A DNA stretch of 64,000 nt from Fibrobacter succinogenes (GTDB lineage Bacteria; Fibrobacterota; Fibrobacteria; Fibrobacterales; Fibrobacteraceae): positions 62,001 to 126,000 of the forward strand of contig CADBHQ010000004.1 in the NCBI GenBank assembly GCA_902794535.1, read 5' to 3'. The number at the start of each line of letters is the position of its first letter. The first letter of the stretch is position 1. Under the pieces are notes generated by a model. The model made no database searches, was not told where the DNA came from, and was given only the letters and a program-made list of their open reading frames with translations. Positions 54,076 through 63,612 of this stretch are shown here, in pieces. Both the position numbers and the translations under genes were made by a program.

Positions 54076-57000
54076 ATGGAAAAACATCAAGGTTCTTTTG
54101 CTTTTTACGGGGTCGTTTTTTCACAGGTTGCTTCGACCACGGCCCTCGTTGCCCTCATGGAATTGGTGCTTAACCGTTTGCATTTATTTGAATCAAGCGA
54201 TAGCTCGTTTATAGTTTTGCACCTTTTGATTCTTTTGCCTTGCGTGCTGCTTGTAACACCTGCCGGCTATTTTTCGGATAAATATCCTAAAGAACGCGTT
54301 TTGCGCATTATTTCGCTGTTGCTTTTGCCTGCCGTGGGTGTGTTTGGTGTTGCGTCGTATGTTGGGAGTATGACTTTTGTGTTTGCGGCTGCGGCCCTTT
54401 TCTTTGTGCTGCAAGCGATTGCTTCGCCGGCAAAGAGTGGTTATCTTAAAGAGCTTGTGGGCGTGCGTATGCTGGCAAACGGGGCTGGCTGGTTCAGTAT
54501 CGTTACCTTTGTAAGCCTGCTGTTGTCGGCGGCGGCGACCGCGGTTGCGTTTGAACAGATTGCTCCGCAGACGTTGGATTTTGCCCATTTGATGCAGGGC
54601 GTGCTTCCGATCATTGCTGGCATTGCGGGTGTTGAACTTTTGGGCGTGGTGTTTGCGTTTCTGCTGCCCTCGATTGGCGCCTACGATGCCGAAATGAAAT
54701 TCCCCTGGAGCCGCTACTACAATTTTGCCTTTACCCGCCGCAAGTTCAGGAAGGCTTGGAAGAATCGTGCGCTCCGCCAGTCGATTATTGGACTTTCCAT
54801 GTTCTGGGTCATGATTTTCTTGCTGTTGTTCATTGTGCAGGAAATGTTTGGGTCGGGTTCGCTGTTCGATAAGGATTTGAAGGCGAACTATGCGATTGTG
54901 GGCACGATTGTGGGCTTGGTGGTTGGTTCTTATTACGCCATGCGCATGTCCAAGGCTTTTATTGAAATGGGCCTTATTCCGCTGGGTACGGCTGGCGCTG
55001 CTGCCCTGATTCTGATTATTCCGTTTATTCCGCGACCCTACAATGCGGTTGCGTTTGCCTTGCTTGGTTTCTGTGGCGGGCTTTATGCGCTCCCGATGTT
55101 TGCAATGCTCTTGTATAATACCAAGCCACGTTCGGCTGGTCACGTGCTTTCGATTAGCAATGCGGTGCAGAACATTTGCATTATCGCTTTTGACGTGCTT
55201 TTGATGGTGGCGCTCAAGTACCTGAACTTTGGGCGCATGGACTTGTTCTTTATTTTGGGTATTTTCTGCTTGGCTGGCACGGTGTGGGCTCTTTGGGCCA
55301 TGCCGCATACATTGCTCCGCCAGTTACTGCGTTCGGCGCTTTCGATTCACTACAAGTTTTTGGTGTCGGGCGTACAGAATATTCCGTGGGAAGGCCCGGT
55401 ACTGTTGGTGGGTAACCATATTTCGTACATCGACTGGGCTCTAATCCAGATGGCAAGCCCGAGGCCCATGCGCTTTGTGATTACGCGCAGACCGTATGAA
55501 AAGTGGTATGTGCGCCTGCTGCTTTCGCAGATGAAGACGATCAACTTGGATATTTCGAACCCGGCTCCTGCGATGGAAAGTGCGCGCCGTGCGCTGTTGC
55601 GTGGTGAAGCTGTTGTGATGTTCCCCGAAAACGCAATGACTTCGACCGGTAACATGAACCGCTTTAGACTTGATTATTCGGCGGCGATTCGCGATGTGCC
55701 TAAGGTTAAGCTGTTGCCGTTCTATGTGCAGGGCTTGTGGGGTAGTTCGTATTCTATGGCCGATGCTGGCTTTAAGGACTTGGTGCATTCGGGCGGACGT
55801 ATTGTGACGGTTGCCTTTGGTAACGAACTCCCGCTTGAAGCGGACCCCGTAACGATTAAGCGCGCTGTGCAGGAACTTTCTATTACCGCTTGGGAAACGT
55901 ACATCCGCAAGCTTCGTCCGGTGGCTTCTGCTTGGATTCGTACGGCAAAGAAGGTGGGGAGTGGCCCGTCGGTGTATAGCCCCGACGGCAAGCACTTGTC
56001 TGCCCATACGCTTACGACTGCGGTTCTTTCTTTTGCCAAGGTTATTGATAAATTAACTGTCGGCGAAAAGCAGGTGGGCGTGTTGATTCCGCCTTCGGGC
56101 CCGGGTGTTATTGCAAACATGGCATGTCTGGTGCGCGGTAAGACGGTTTACAACTTGAACTACACCAATACGCCCGAAACCATGGATTATTGCTGTGGTG
56201 TTGCCGAAGTCAAGAGCATTATTACGGCGAAGGTCTTTGTCGAAAAGTTGAAGCAGAAGGGCATCAACATGGACATTCTGCTTTCGAAGTACAAAGTGTA
56301 CTACATGGAAGACCTGAAGGAAATGATTCCGAAGAGTGCCTTGATTCTCAACTTCTTGAGAGTGCTCGTGTTACCGGCTTGGTACTTGGAACTTAGGTTC
56401 TTCAAGAAGGTGACGCTTGATGATGTGGCTACGGTTATCTTTAGTTCGGGCTCCGAAGGTAGGCCGAAGGGCGTGGAACTCACGCATTACAACTTGATGG
56501 GTAACATTAAACAGTGCGAAAGCGTGCTGAATCCTTGCCAAGATGACGTGTTCTTGGGTTCGCTCCCGCTGTTCCATGCGTTCGGTTTTTCGATTACGAC
56601 CATGCTTTGCCTTGTTGAAGGTGTGCCGGTGGCCACCTGCCCTGATCCGACCGATGCAAAGCTTGTGTCGCGTATTTGTGCTCAGTTCAAGGTGTCATTC
56701 ATGGTGGCGACGGGCACGTTCCTGCGCATGTGGGGTGTGAACCGCGCGGTACACCCGCTGATGTTTGCAAGCGTGCGCCGCATTTACGCCGGTGCCGAAA
56801 AGATTCGCGAAGATGTGCGTCAGCTTTACCGCACCAAATTCAAACTTGAAATCTTTGAAGGCTTCGGCTGTACCGAGACGACTCCTGTGGCTGCCGTGAA
56901 TACCAAGGACACCTTGATGGATGACTACAAGACCGTTCTTGTGGGCAACAAGCCGGGTACCGTGGGCGCACCGCTGCCGGGTACGCAGTTCCGCATTGTG

Positions 57001-57528
57001 GACCCCGATACCATGGAAGAACTGCCCGTTGGTGAAGATGGCTTGATTTTGATTGGCGGTGCCCAGATTATGAAGGGTTACCTCAAGAACCCCGAAAAGA
57101 CGGCGCAGGCGATTGCAATCATTAACGGTCGCCGTTGGTACAAGACGGGCGACAAGGGCCATGTGGACGAAGACGGCTATCTGACGATTGTGGACCGCTA
57201 CAGCCGCTTTGCAAAGCTCGGCGGTGAAATGGTGAGCTTGGGCTCGGTCGACTTCAAGATTTCGGAAACCACGTTCTTTGACGGCGTGGACCACTTTACG
57301 GTGGCTGTGCCCGATGGCTCCAAGGGCGAAAAGATTGCCCTGTTGTTTGCAGGCGATATTTCTGAAGACGAGGCCAAGGATAGGCTCAAGCAGGTGGGAC
57401 TCCCGCCGCTCATGCAGCCGTCTTATGTGCTCAAACTCGATGATTTGCCCAAGTTGGGCTCCGGAAAGTGTGACTTCCAGACCGGCAAGAAGATTGCTAT
57501 GGAAAGACTTGGACTTAAAAACGAATAG
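54076..57528 (+). CDS. LplT-PlsC-Aas fusion, second paralogue
   Basis: 1,150-residue paralogue of the gene at 17934-21326 with the same order: MFS/LplT-like transporter (about 1-410), PlsC-type acyltransferase (about 415-640, H-x4-D in GNHISYIDW near residue 450), AMP-binding acyl-ACP synthetase (about 660-1140, FSSGSEGRPKGVELTHYN near residue 790; GFGCTETTPV). The later acyltransferase motif is FPENAMTS, where the first paralogue and most of the family have FPEG. ATG 54076 has AAGGAA upstream; a longer frame upstream lacks a ribosome site. Whether the two copies differ in substrate is unknown. Confidence 0.9.
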   Translation: MEKHQGSFAFYGVVFSQVASTTALVALMELVLNRLHLFESSDSSFIVLHLLILLPCVLLVTPAGYFSDKYPKERVLRIISLLLLPAVGVFGVASYVGSMTFVFAAAALFFVLQAIASPAKSGYLKELVGVRMLANGAGWFSIVTFVSLLLSAAATAVAFEQIAPQTLDFAHLMQGVLPIIAGIAGVELLGVVFAFLLPSIGAYDAEMKFPWSRYYNFAFTRRKFRKAWKNRALRQSIIGLSMFWVMIFLLLFIVQEMFGSGSLFDKDLKANYAIVGTIVGLVVGSYYAMRMSKAFIEMGLIPLGTAGAAALILIIPFIPRPYNAVAFALLGFCGGLYALPMFAMLLYNTKPRSAGHVLSISNAVQNICIIAFDVLLMVALKYLNFGRMDLFFILGIFCLAGTVWALWAMPHTLLRQLLRSALSIHYKFLVSGVQNIPWEGPVLLVGNHISYIDWALIQMASPRPMRFVITRRPYEKWYVRLLLSQMKTINLDISNPAPAMESARRALLRGEAVVMFPENAMTSTGNMNRFRLDYSAAIRDVPKVKLLPFYVQGLWGSSYSMADAGFKDLVHSGGRIVTVAFGNELPLEADPVTIKRAVQELSITAWETYIRKLRPVASAWIRTAKKVGSGPSVYSPDGKHLSAHTLTTAVLSFAKVIDKLTVGEKQVGVLIPPSGPGVIANMACLVRGKTVYNLNYTNTPETMDYCCGVAEVKSIITAKVFVEKLKQKGINMDILLSKYKVYYMEDLKEMIPKSALILNFLRVLVLPAWYLELRFFKKVTLDDVATVIFSSGSEGRPKGVELTHYNLMGNIKQCESVLNPCQDDVFLGSLPLFHAFGFSITTMLCLVEGVPVATCPDPTDAKLVSRICAQFKVSFMVATGTFLRMWGVNRAVHPLMFASVRRIYAGAEKIREDVRQLYRTKFKLEIFEGFGCTETTPVAAVNTKDTLMDDYKTVLVGNKPGTVGAPLPGTQFRIVDPDTMEELPVGEDGLILIGGAQIMKGYLKNPEKTAQAIAIINGRRWYKTGDKGHVDEDGYLTIVDRYSRFAKLGGEMVSLGSVDFKISETTFFDGVDHFTVAVPDGSKGEKIALLFAGDISEDEAKDRLKQVGLPPLMQPSYVLKLDDLPKLGSGKCDFQTGKKIAMERLGLKNE

Positions 57529-57537
57529 AGGTTGGTA

Positions 57538-57867
57538 ATGGGTATAGAGGAACGTTCTACATTGGTTTATTCTACCGCTTTGGGTGGCCGCGTTAAGCAG
57601 GAAAAGCCCAAGGCTGAACGCCCGCAGGGCGATGGCGTGGTGCGAATCCAGTTAAAGCGCCTAGGCGGCGGTAAAATGGCCAGTGTAGTGACCGGAGTAC
57701 CGCTTGATGAACCTGAACTCAAGGAACTTGGCCGCGAACTCAAGCAAAAGTGCGGGGTAGGCGGCTCGGTCAAGGATTTTGTGATTGAAATCCAGGGTGA
57801 CAAGCGAAATCTGCTTAAAACGGAGCTTGAAAAGCGCGGGTATACGGTAAAACTCGCCGGTGGCTAA
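57538..57867 (+). CDS. SUI1/YciH-family translation initiation factor-like protein
   Basis: 109-residue protein with a SUI1 (eIF1-like) domain in its C-terminal 75 residues: VRIQLKRLGGGKMASVVTGV, CGVGGSVKDFVIEIQGDKR and LKTELEKRGYTVKLAGG. Bacterial YciH discriminates non-canonical initiation complexes. The start ATG at 57538 is preferred over an in-frame TTG 6 nt earlier. It begins 9 nt after the Aas-like gene stop, so the two are co-transcribed, though their functions are not obviously linked. Confidence 0.92.
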   Translation: MGIEERSTLVYSTALGGRVKQEKPKAERPQGDGVVRIQLKRLGGGKMASVVTGVPLDEPELKELGRELKQKCGVGGSVKDFVIEIQGDKRNLLKTELEKRGYTVKLAGG

Positions 57868-57971
57868 AATTGCCTATTTTGGGCATGATTTATATCACCA
57901 AATAAAAAAAGTCGGTGCTTTTTGTAAAAAAAAAGAATATCTTTTGTCTTGATAGAGAAAGGGGCAAAATA

Positions 57972-59600
57972 ATGTTCAGTATTTCTGTTTCAGGCAAAAT
58001 GTTTCTACGTACAATGATGGTTCTTGCCGTGATTCCGGCAATGGTTTTCTCGGCTCCGGCAGTGGGTACTGCCCGTATGAAGGTGGGTACTGTTGAACGT
58101 TGGAAGGCGAAACAAGACCTGTGGAAACCGATCGGAAACGGCGCTAAGGTTTATCAGACTGACAAGGTGCGCACCGGCGAGGAATCCGAAGTTACTATCG
58201 GCCTCCAAGACGGCAGCGCCATTAGAATCGGCGAAAAATCGATTGTTGAAATGGAAACGCTTTTTGAGCCTAACGACGAAGGTGGCTTTGAAACCAAAAT
58301 TGACGTAGAAAAAGGCTTCTTGAACTTTGCCGTTCATAAACTTAAAAGCAAAAAATCGAAGTTTATCTTTAAGACCGGGACCGCAACTGCATCGATCCGC
58401 GGTACCGAAGGTTACATTGGGGGCGAAGATGTTTTCTTTGCCGGTTTGAAGACGGGTAAACTCGAAATTACGCCCAACGGCTCTGACCAGTCCGTTATGA
58501 TTGGTGCTGGTGAAACGACTTTCGGCAGGGATTCCCTGGTGGTCGTAAAGCTTGCGTCTTCGGGTGAAGCTCGCTTTGCCAAGCGCTTGAGCAAGATTTT
58601 GGCAGACAAGTCCAAGTCTGTAAAGGATTTGCAGACTGAATTGCAGAAGGCTGACTCCACGTTCCAGGAAGAACTGAAAGAAGAAGCCAAGAAGGCTGCA
58701 ACGACGCTTCCGGAAAATGGCTTTATTGTAACGACCGGTTCTCCGGCTGATGTTTGCGAAGAAGGCCTTTCGATTGACGGTACGTATCGCACGGCCGATG
58801 AAAACGCTTCGTTGGTTTTGAAGGTCGGAAAGGGTTATACGTCGAACAACTTGATTCATGCAACCGATGGCCAAGCCCATTCGTTCTCTGAAAAGATTGT
58901 CATTAGCGATGAAAACGGACTTTGGACTGCAGACAAGGCTACGCTTGAATTCAAGGGCGCCGGCATTACCAGCTCCAAAACGGTAGACCTGCATGTCAAC
59001 AAGGCTTGCGCAGAAGTGAACACCAAGGCTCCTTCGGTTGTAATTGCTTCGTACGATTCCTTGCGTTGCGTGGCCAATGTGTCGGTGGGTGAAATGAAAA
59101 ACGATGCCGCCTTGTTGGCTTTTGAATCCGATGGCAGCCAGGTGTCCGAAGAAACGGTTACCAAGAACGCCCAAAAGCGTTTGAAGTTGCAGAAGGGTAG
59201 TCATGAATATGTGGTTCGTGTTGAAGACCAGGCTGGAAACAAAACTGAAGTTTCAAAGAAAATGGGTTGCTATCCGAACAAACGATTCCCAATTGATGTC
59301 TTAGGAGGCCCGAAAGAAATCTTGAAGGTCCCGCCTCCGCCGCAAGATTTTGTTGACCGTATTACGCAAACGTTGCAGTTTAGAATCCGGATTCCCGAAA
59401 ACGATCCTGAATATTTATACAAGGTAACGGTCCGACAAGCCGGGAAGGTTATCTTGCAGGAATCGCTCTCGCAAATCCATACCTTGGATTACCAGATTCC
59501 TGTAACGCTTTCACGTAGCACGAGAAATATTATCGATATCGAAGTCGTCCATAAGAGTGGCTACATATCGAGAGCTAAGAAGGAATACGAGGTTCGTTAA
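57972..59600 (+). CDS. FecR-domain exported protein
   Basis: 542-residue exported protein. The signal peptide is about residues 1-29 (cut after VFSA). A FecR domain follows (about 40-190; VYQTDKVRTGEESEVTIGLQ, DGSAIRIGEKS, FKTGTATASIRGTEGYIGG). The C-terminal half has several beta-rich segments including an Ig-like repeat (VVIASYDSLRCVANVSVGEM). The stop TAA and the next gene's ATG share an A (TAATG), so the two are translationally coupled. FecR usually senses signals for iron uptake via sigma factors, but no sigma factor is adjacent; here it is probably a structural partner of the next protein. RBS AAAGGGG. The domain call is good; function unknown. Confidence 0.82.
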   Translation: MFSISVSGKMFLRTMMVLAVIPAMVFSAPAVGTARMKVGTVERWKAKQDLWKPIGNGAKVYQTDKVRTGEESEVTIGLQDGSAIRIGEKSIVEMETLFEPNDEGGFETKIDVEKGFLNFAVHKLKSKKSKFIFKTGTATASIRGTEGYIGGEDVFFAGLKTGKLEITPNGSDQSVMIGAGETTFGRDSLVVVKLASSGEARFAKRLSKILADKSKSVKDLQTELQKADSTFQEELKEEAKKAATTLPENGFIVTTGSPADVCEEGLSIDGTYRTADENASLVLKVGKGYTSNNLIHATDGQAHSFSEKIVISDENGLWTADKATLEFKGAGITSSKTVDLHVNKACAEVNTKAPSVVIASYDSLRCVANVSVGEMKNDAALLAFESDGSQVSEETVTKNAQKRLKLQKGSHEYVVRVEDQAGNKTEVSKKMGCYPNKRFPIDVLGGPKEILKVPPPPQDFVDRITQTLQFRIRIPENDPEYLYKVTVRQAGKVILQESLSQIHTLDYQIPVTLSRSTRNIIDIEVVHKSGYISRAKKEYEVR

Positions 59601-62600
59601 TGAAATTAAGGGATTGGACCTTAACGACAATATTTATGGCAGCACTCCAAGTGAGTGCTTTTGCCGTTGATAGGGAACCCGGGCAAGGGAGCGTTATCGG
59701 GGGAGATGTCAGCGGATTCTTGAAAAAGGATCGTTCTCCGTACTTGGTGAAGGAAACTTTGGTGGTTCCGGAAGGAAAGGCCTTGATTGTAGAAGCCGGT
59801 ACGGTACTTTATTTTTCTGCAGGAACGGGTATCGACGTTCGCGGGGGCTCGCTTGCCGTGATGGGTGAAAATGCCAATCCCGTTTTGATGACGTCTGCCG
59901 AAGATGGTGCTCTGTGGAATGGTGTCTCGATTACGGGCGTTAAACCTTCTGAAATCCAGGGGACGCATCTTGAAAATGCGGTGTACGGCTATTCTGTGGA
60001 AAGCGGATCTCTAGAAGTTCGTGACGGTATCATTTCGAATGTAGAACGTGCTGCAGTTTATGTGCGCAACGGTTCTTTCGATATGCAGTGGTCCAAAATT
60101 GAAAAGTGCCCGAATGTGGGCGTGTGGGCGGTACAAGATGCAGCTGTCGATATCGATGCGTCTACGCTGTCGGGTAACAACATAGCGATTGTTGCGGGTG
60201 AAGGCTCTTCGGTCAATTTAAAACGTTCGCAGCTGAACGTAAACGAAGTGGCTGTACTTGATTTCGGTGACAACGATTTCAAACAAAGAAATTCGACTAT
60301 TGAAGGTAACGAAATCGGTTATGTTTCTGCCGACATTCCTCCTCAAAATGTACGACCTGCGTTAGAGAACAACCAGAAGCTATTCTCGAGCAACGTGGAA
60401 GACTATTTTGACCAATTGCGCGAACATCCCAATAATCCTTATGCAAATACCATGAAGTTTTCAGCCTTGCAAAAGGAAACCGTGGATTCTTCTTGGAATG
60501 TTTCGGGTAATGTGGGTATCGAAATTGGCTATCATAAGGTGATGACTCGCCATAATTCTTCGGGTAAAACGTACGAGTCGCAAGGGGATTCGGTGTTGCC
60601 GGGCGAACGTTATATCAACTATTTCCAGGTGCCGGGTTTCTTTACCAACATCAATGCGAACTTGTTGATGAAATCGCCTACGGGGGCAACTTTTGAATTT
60701 GTAGCCGATGTATCGAGCGATGCATGGGACAATTTCAAAATTTACCAGTTGCAGGCCAGCTATACCGACGATATGCAACGATTGGTACTGGGTGATTTTT
60801 ATGCAAACGGCGGTGACCTTTATTTGGCAGGAGTTAGCGCTTTTGGTGCTAGTTACGATATAAACCTGATGAAGAGAACTGCATACGATCCGATGTTTGT
60901 TGGGTCAGTCTTTGCCGGTGAAGTGAGAGCGCCTAAGTTACCAGGTAAACGCAATTATGATGTGTACAAGGACTACATTGACGATGGTGAAGCCGAAGCG
61001 CAGAGAATGGTTGCTGGCGGCAAGGTCCGTTGGAATATGCACCGACGCTTTAATGGAACCTTGGGCTTTATTGGAAGCAAAGATTACGTGGAAGACCCGT
61101 TCCTGAGAGACGGCATGGATGCGAATACGAATACCATGAACCCGGTGATTTCTTCGAGAAACATCTTTGCTGATGGAAACTGGTTGTTTTACCCAGGTGA
61201 TATCAAGTTGAATGGTCAAATTGCGATGGGGGCTGCCGATACGGCGAATGCCGCCAAGATTCGTGCGATCAACCAGGTGTTTTCAGAAGCCGGACTGGAT
61301 GCATCTAATTTTGCATTGCTCAACAAGCTCATGAACAATGTGAACGAAGTGAATTCGCTGAGTAGGAGCCAGTTGGAATCAATCTTTGGCGAAAATTCCA
61401 TGATGACGCCAACTGAAATGCGTGCTGAATTGAAAAGATTGCTGGCGAAGGCCTCGGATGTGGCAAAAGGGATTCATACCGATGATGTTAGCCCTGCAAG
61501 TGGTGATTTCTGGGGACATGAACACTTGGCGTTCTCGGGCGCTTACCAGTGGTCGAATTCGAAAACCTTTGTTGAAGGTTTCTTTAGATATGTGGGAAGC
61601 GAGTATTACAGCGCCGGTTCTGATGGCTTGCTGCAGAATACGCGTATGATTGGCGGTAACTTGAAACACAAGGTTTATGAATTCTGGGACTTGGGTTTTG
61701 GTTATACCATGAATGTTGAAAATGCTGCTGGTCAAGGTGATGACTACAACGTATTTGGCTTGGGTGAAGGAACCCAGTTAGGACTTACGGGTGCTGAAAG
61801 CGGTTGGCTTAAAGAACATGAACAAGACCCGGTGAGAACGCTCTACATTCATGATGGTTACTTGAAGAATGATTTTAAGTTGAATGAAAAAATGGGTCTT
61901 TCGTTCAAGTATTCGTTCAACTATAGGACTCGTAATACTCCGCAGCGTCTGTATGCCAACTATTCTGCTTCGTCTGGCATTTATAATGATCCGTGGTTCA
62001 AGGAAATTCCTGGTCGCTCGACTTTCGAGGTTGCCGATAGTTTGGATACGGTTGTTATCGATTCGATTCGATGGGCGAACTATTATGCGCTTTCGAACGA
62101 AGAATATTTGGCGACTCAGTTCGAAGAAAAGTTGATGAAGCATACCCTCGAATTGGGGTGGTCCTACAAAATGAGCAAGAATATGCTGAAGTTGGGAACG
62201 GCTTTGATCGTGTTTAAGGATATGTCTGACTTTGTGCAGAAGGATAAAATTTCTCGATTTAGCTTCACGAATGAAACCTATGGTATTTTAGGGTATTATT
62301 TCCATGGCAGCGATTACTTGGAACAGCGTTTCCCGATGTCGTTGACAACATCGTTCGAAGGTTTCAAGAATACGATGGCCTTGACACCTAGGTACAAGCT
62401 TTATAATCGTAACGACATGAGTGAATTTGAATGGAACTTCATGGATAACATGGATATTACGATTTGCCCGAAACTCCTTGAACTTTCAATGGGTGGCGGT
62501 ATCCGTCAGAATTTCTTGAGTTACGAAATCGATGATACGGATTATGACGAAATGGAATTGGATATAGATGCCTCTACAAAACTGCGTGTGCATCATTCCC

Positions 62601-62713
62601 AGTCCTTGTATTCTGATTGGACTGTGGGCGTTCTATTCAATTATCGTCCGGATAACAAGGCTGACCAGTACAAGGATTTCTATATCATAGCGGCCTTGAA
62701 TTACGATTTCTAG
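59600..62713 (+). CDS. Outer-membrane protein with beta-helix N-domain
   Basis: 1,037 residues. Signal peptide about residues 1-22 (cut AFA|VDR). An N-terminal part (about 45-240) with recurring short Gly/Asn-rich strands (GTVLYFSAGTGIDVRGGSL, AVYVRNGSFDMQWSKIEKCP) reads as a right-handed beta-helix. The rest (about 290-1037) is made of long aromatic strands ending in F and resembles an outer-membrane beta-barrel (final YKDFYIIAALNYDF). The start overlaps the FecR gene stop (TAATG). The pair may form a surface assembly or an uptake channel; the role is inferred from topology. The next gene begins 6 nt downstream. Confidence 0.78.
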   Translation: MKLRDWTLTTIFMAALQVSAFAVDREPGQGSVIGGDVSGFLKKDRSPYLVKETLVVPEGKALIVEAGTVLYFSAGTGIDVRGGSLAVMGENANPVLMTSAEDGALWNGVSITGVKPSEIQGTHLENAVYGYSVESGSLEVRDGIISNVERAAVYVRNGSFDMQWSKIEKCPNVGVWAVQDAAVDIDASTLSGNNIAIVAGEGSSVNLKRSQLNVNEVAVLDFGDNDFKQRNSTIEGNEIGYVSADIPPQNVRPALENNQKLFSSNVEDYFDQLREHPNNPYANTMKFSALQKETVDSSWNVSGNVGIEIGYHKVMTRHNSSGKTYESQGDSVLPGERYINYFQVPGFFTNINANLLMKSPTGATFEFVADVSSDAWDNFKIYQLQASYTDDMQRLVLGDFYANGGDLYLAGVSAFGASYDINLMKRTAYDPMFVGSVFAGEVRAPKLPGKRNYDVYKDYIDDGEAEAQRMVAGGKVRWNMHRRFNGTLGFIGSKDYVEDPFLRDGMDANTNTMNPVISSRNIFADGNWLFYPGDIKLNGQIAMGAADTANAAKIRAINQVFSEAGLDASNFALLNKLMNNVNEVNSLSRSQLESIFGENSMMTPTEMRAELKRLLAKASDVAKGIHTDDVSPASGDFWGHEHLAFSGAYQWSNSKTFVEGFFRYVGSEYYSAGSDGLLQNTRMIGGNLKHKVYEFWDLGFGYTMNVENAAGQGDDYNVFGLGEGTQLGLTGAESGWLKEHEQDPVRTLYIHDGYLKNDFKLNEKMGLSFKYSFNYRTRNTPQRLYANYSASSGIYNDPWFKEIPGRSTFEVADSLDTVVIDSIRWANYYALSNEEYLATQFEEKLMKHTLELGWSYKMSKNMLKLGTALIVFKDMSDFVQKDKISRFSFTNETYGILGYYFHGSDYLEQRFPMSLTTSFEGFKNTMALTPRYKLYNRNDMSEFEWNFMDNMDITICPKLLELSMGGGIRQNFLSYEIDDTDYDEMELDIDASTKLRVHHSQSLYSDWTVGVLFNYRPDNKADQYKDFYIIAALNYDF

Positions 62714-62719
62714 TTACTT

Positions 62720-63547
62720 ATGTACATCGGTTGTCATCTTTCTTCTTCTGCGGGCTTTCTTGCCATGGGCGAGACCGCAGTTTCTATTGGTGCAAATACA
62801 TTCCAGTTCTTTACGCGTAATCCGCGTGGTGGTGCAGCAAAGCCGTTTGACAAGGCGGATGCTGCGGCCTTGGTGAAATTGCTGGAGGCAAAACAGTTTG
62901 GTCCGATTTTGGCTCATGCGCCGTATACGCTGAATGCCTGCGCTGCAGACGAAGGCCTTAGGCAGTATGCGATTGACGTCATGAAAGACGACCTTTTTCG
63001 TATGGACCATTTCCCGGAAGCGATGTATAACTTTCACCCGGGAAGCCATGTCAAGCAGGGGGTCGAGGTGGGAATAGATCTGATTTCGAAAGCCCTGAAT
63101 CAGATTTTGACGCCGACGCAAAAGACCACGGTACTTTTGGAAACGATGGCCGGGAAGGGCTCCGAGGTAGGGCGCACCTTTGAAGAGCTGCGGGCAATTA
63201 TTGACCGTGTGGAGCTTTCGGACAAGCTGGGCGTTTGTTTGGATACTTGCCATGTTTTTGATGGCGGGTACGATATCGTGGACCACTTGGACGATGTCTT
63301 GGCCGATTTTGATAAGGCGATTGGTTTAAATCGTTTGCGGGCCATCCATTTGAACGATTCCAAGAACCCGATGGGAAGCCATAAGGATCGTCATGAGGTT
63401 CTTGGGGGTGGTTTTATTGGTTTGGACGCTCTATTACGGATTGTAAATCATCCGAAACTTAAAAATTTGCCTTTTTACCTAGAAACACCGAATGAATTAC
63501 CTGGATATGCCAAGGAAATTGCTATAGTTCGAAAGAGCTCAGGCTAG
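62720..63547 (+). CDS. nfo: Endonuclease IV
   Basis: 275-residue AP endonuclease. Signatures: [58 protein letters not shown], and [22 protein letters not shown]. Together these give the trinuclear zinc ligands (His, Glu, Asp). It cuts at abasic sites in base-excision repair. It starts 6 nt after the outer-membrane protein gene, so the two are co-transcribed, an unusual neighbour for a repair enzyme. Identification is firm. Confidence 0.97.
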   Translation: MYIGCHLSSSAGFLAMGETAVSIGANTFQFFTRNPRGGAAKPFDKADAAALVKLLEAKQFGPILAHAPYTLNACAADEGLRQYAIDVMKDDLFRMDHFPEAMYNFHPGSHVKQGVEVGIDLISKALNQILTPTQKTTVLLETMAGKGSEVGRTFEELRAIIDRVELSDKLGVCLDTCHVFDGGYDIVDHLDDVLADFDKAIGLNRLRAIHLNDSKNPMGSHKDRHEVLGGGFIGLDALLRIVNHPKLKNLPFYLETPNELPGYAKEIAIVRKSSG

Positions 63548-63556
63548 AGGTGTTTT

Positions 63557-63601
63557 ATGTGCGGTTTCGGCGGTAAACAGATTTGTGTACACGTGAACTA
63601 G
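63557..63601 (+). other. 14-codon ORF between nfo and the GH9 gene
   Basis: ATG at 63557 to TAG at 63599-63601, encoding a 14-residue peptide (MCGFGGKQICVHVN) with GAGG 6 nt before the ATG. It could be a coupling or leader ORF or chance. Nothing else supports it. Confidence 0.2.
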
Positions 63602-63612
63602 GGATTGTTCGT

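Noticed and set aside
57915..57971. Upstream extension of the FecR protein to the ATG at 57915
   Set aside because: The extension is Lys/Phe-rich, does not read as a signal peptide, and overlaps the probable ribosome site AAAGGGG used by the ATG at 57972.
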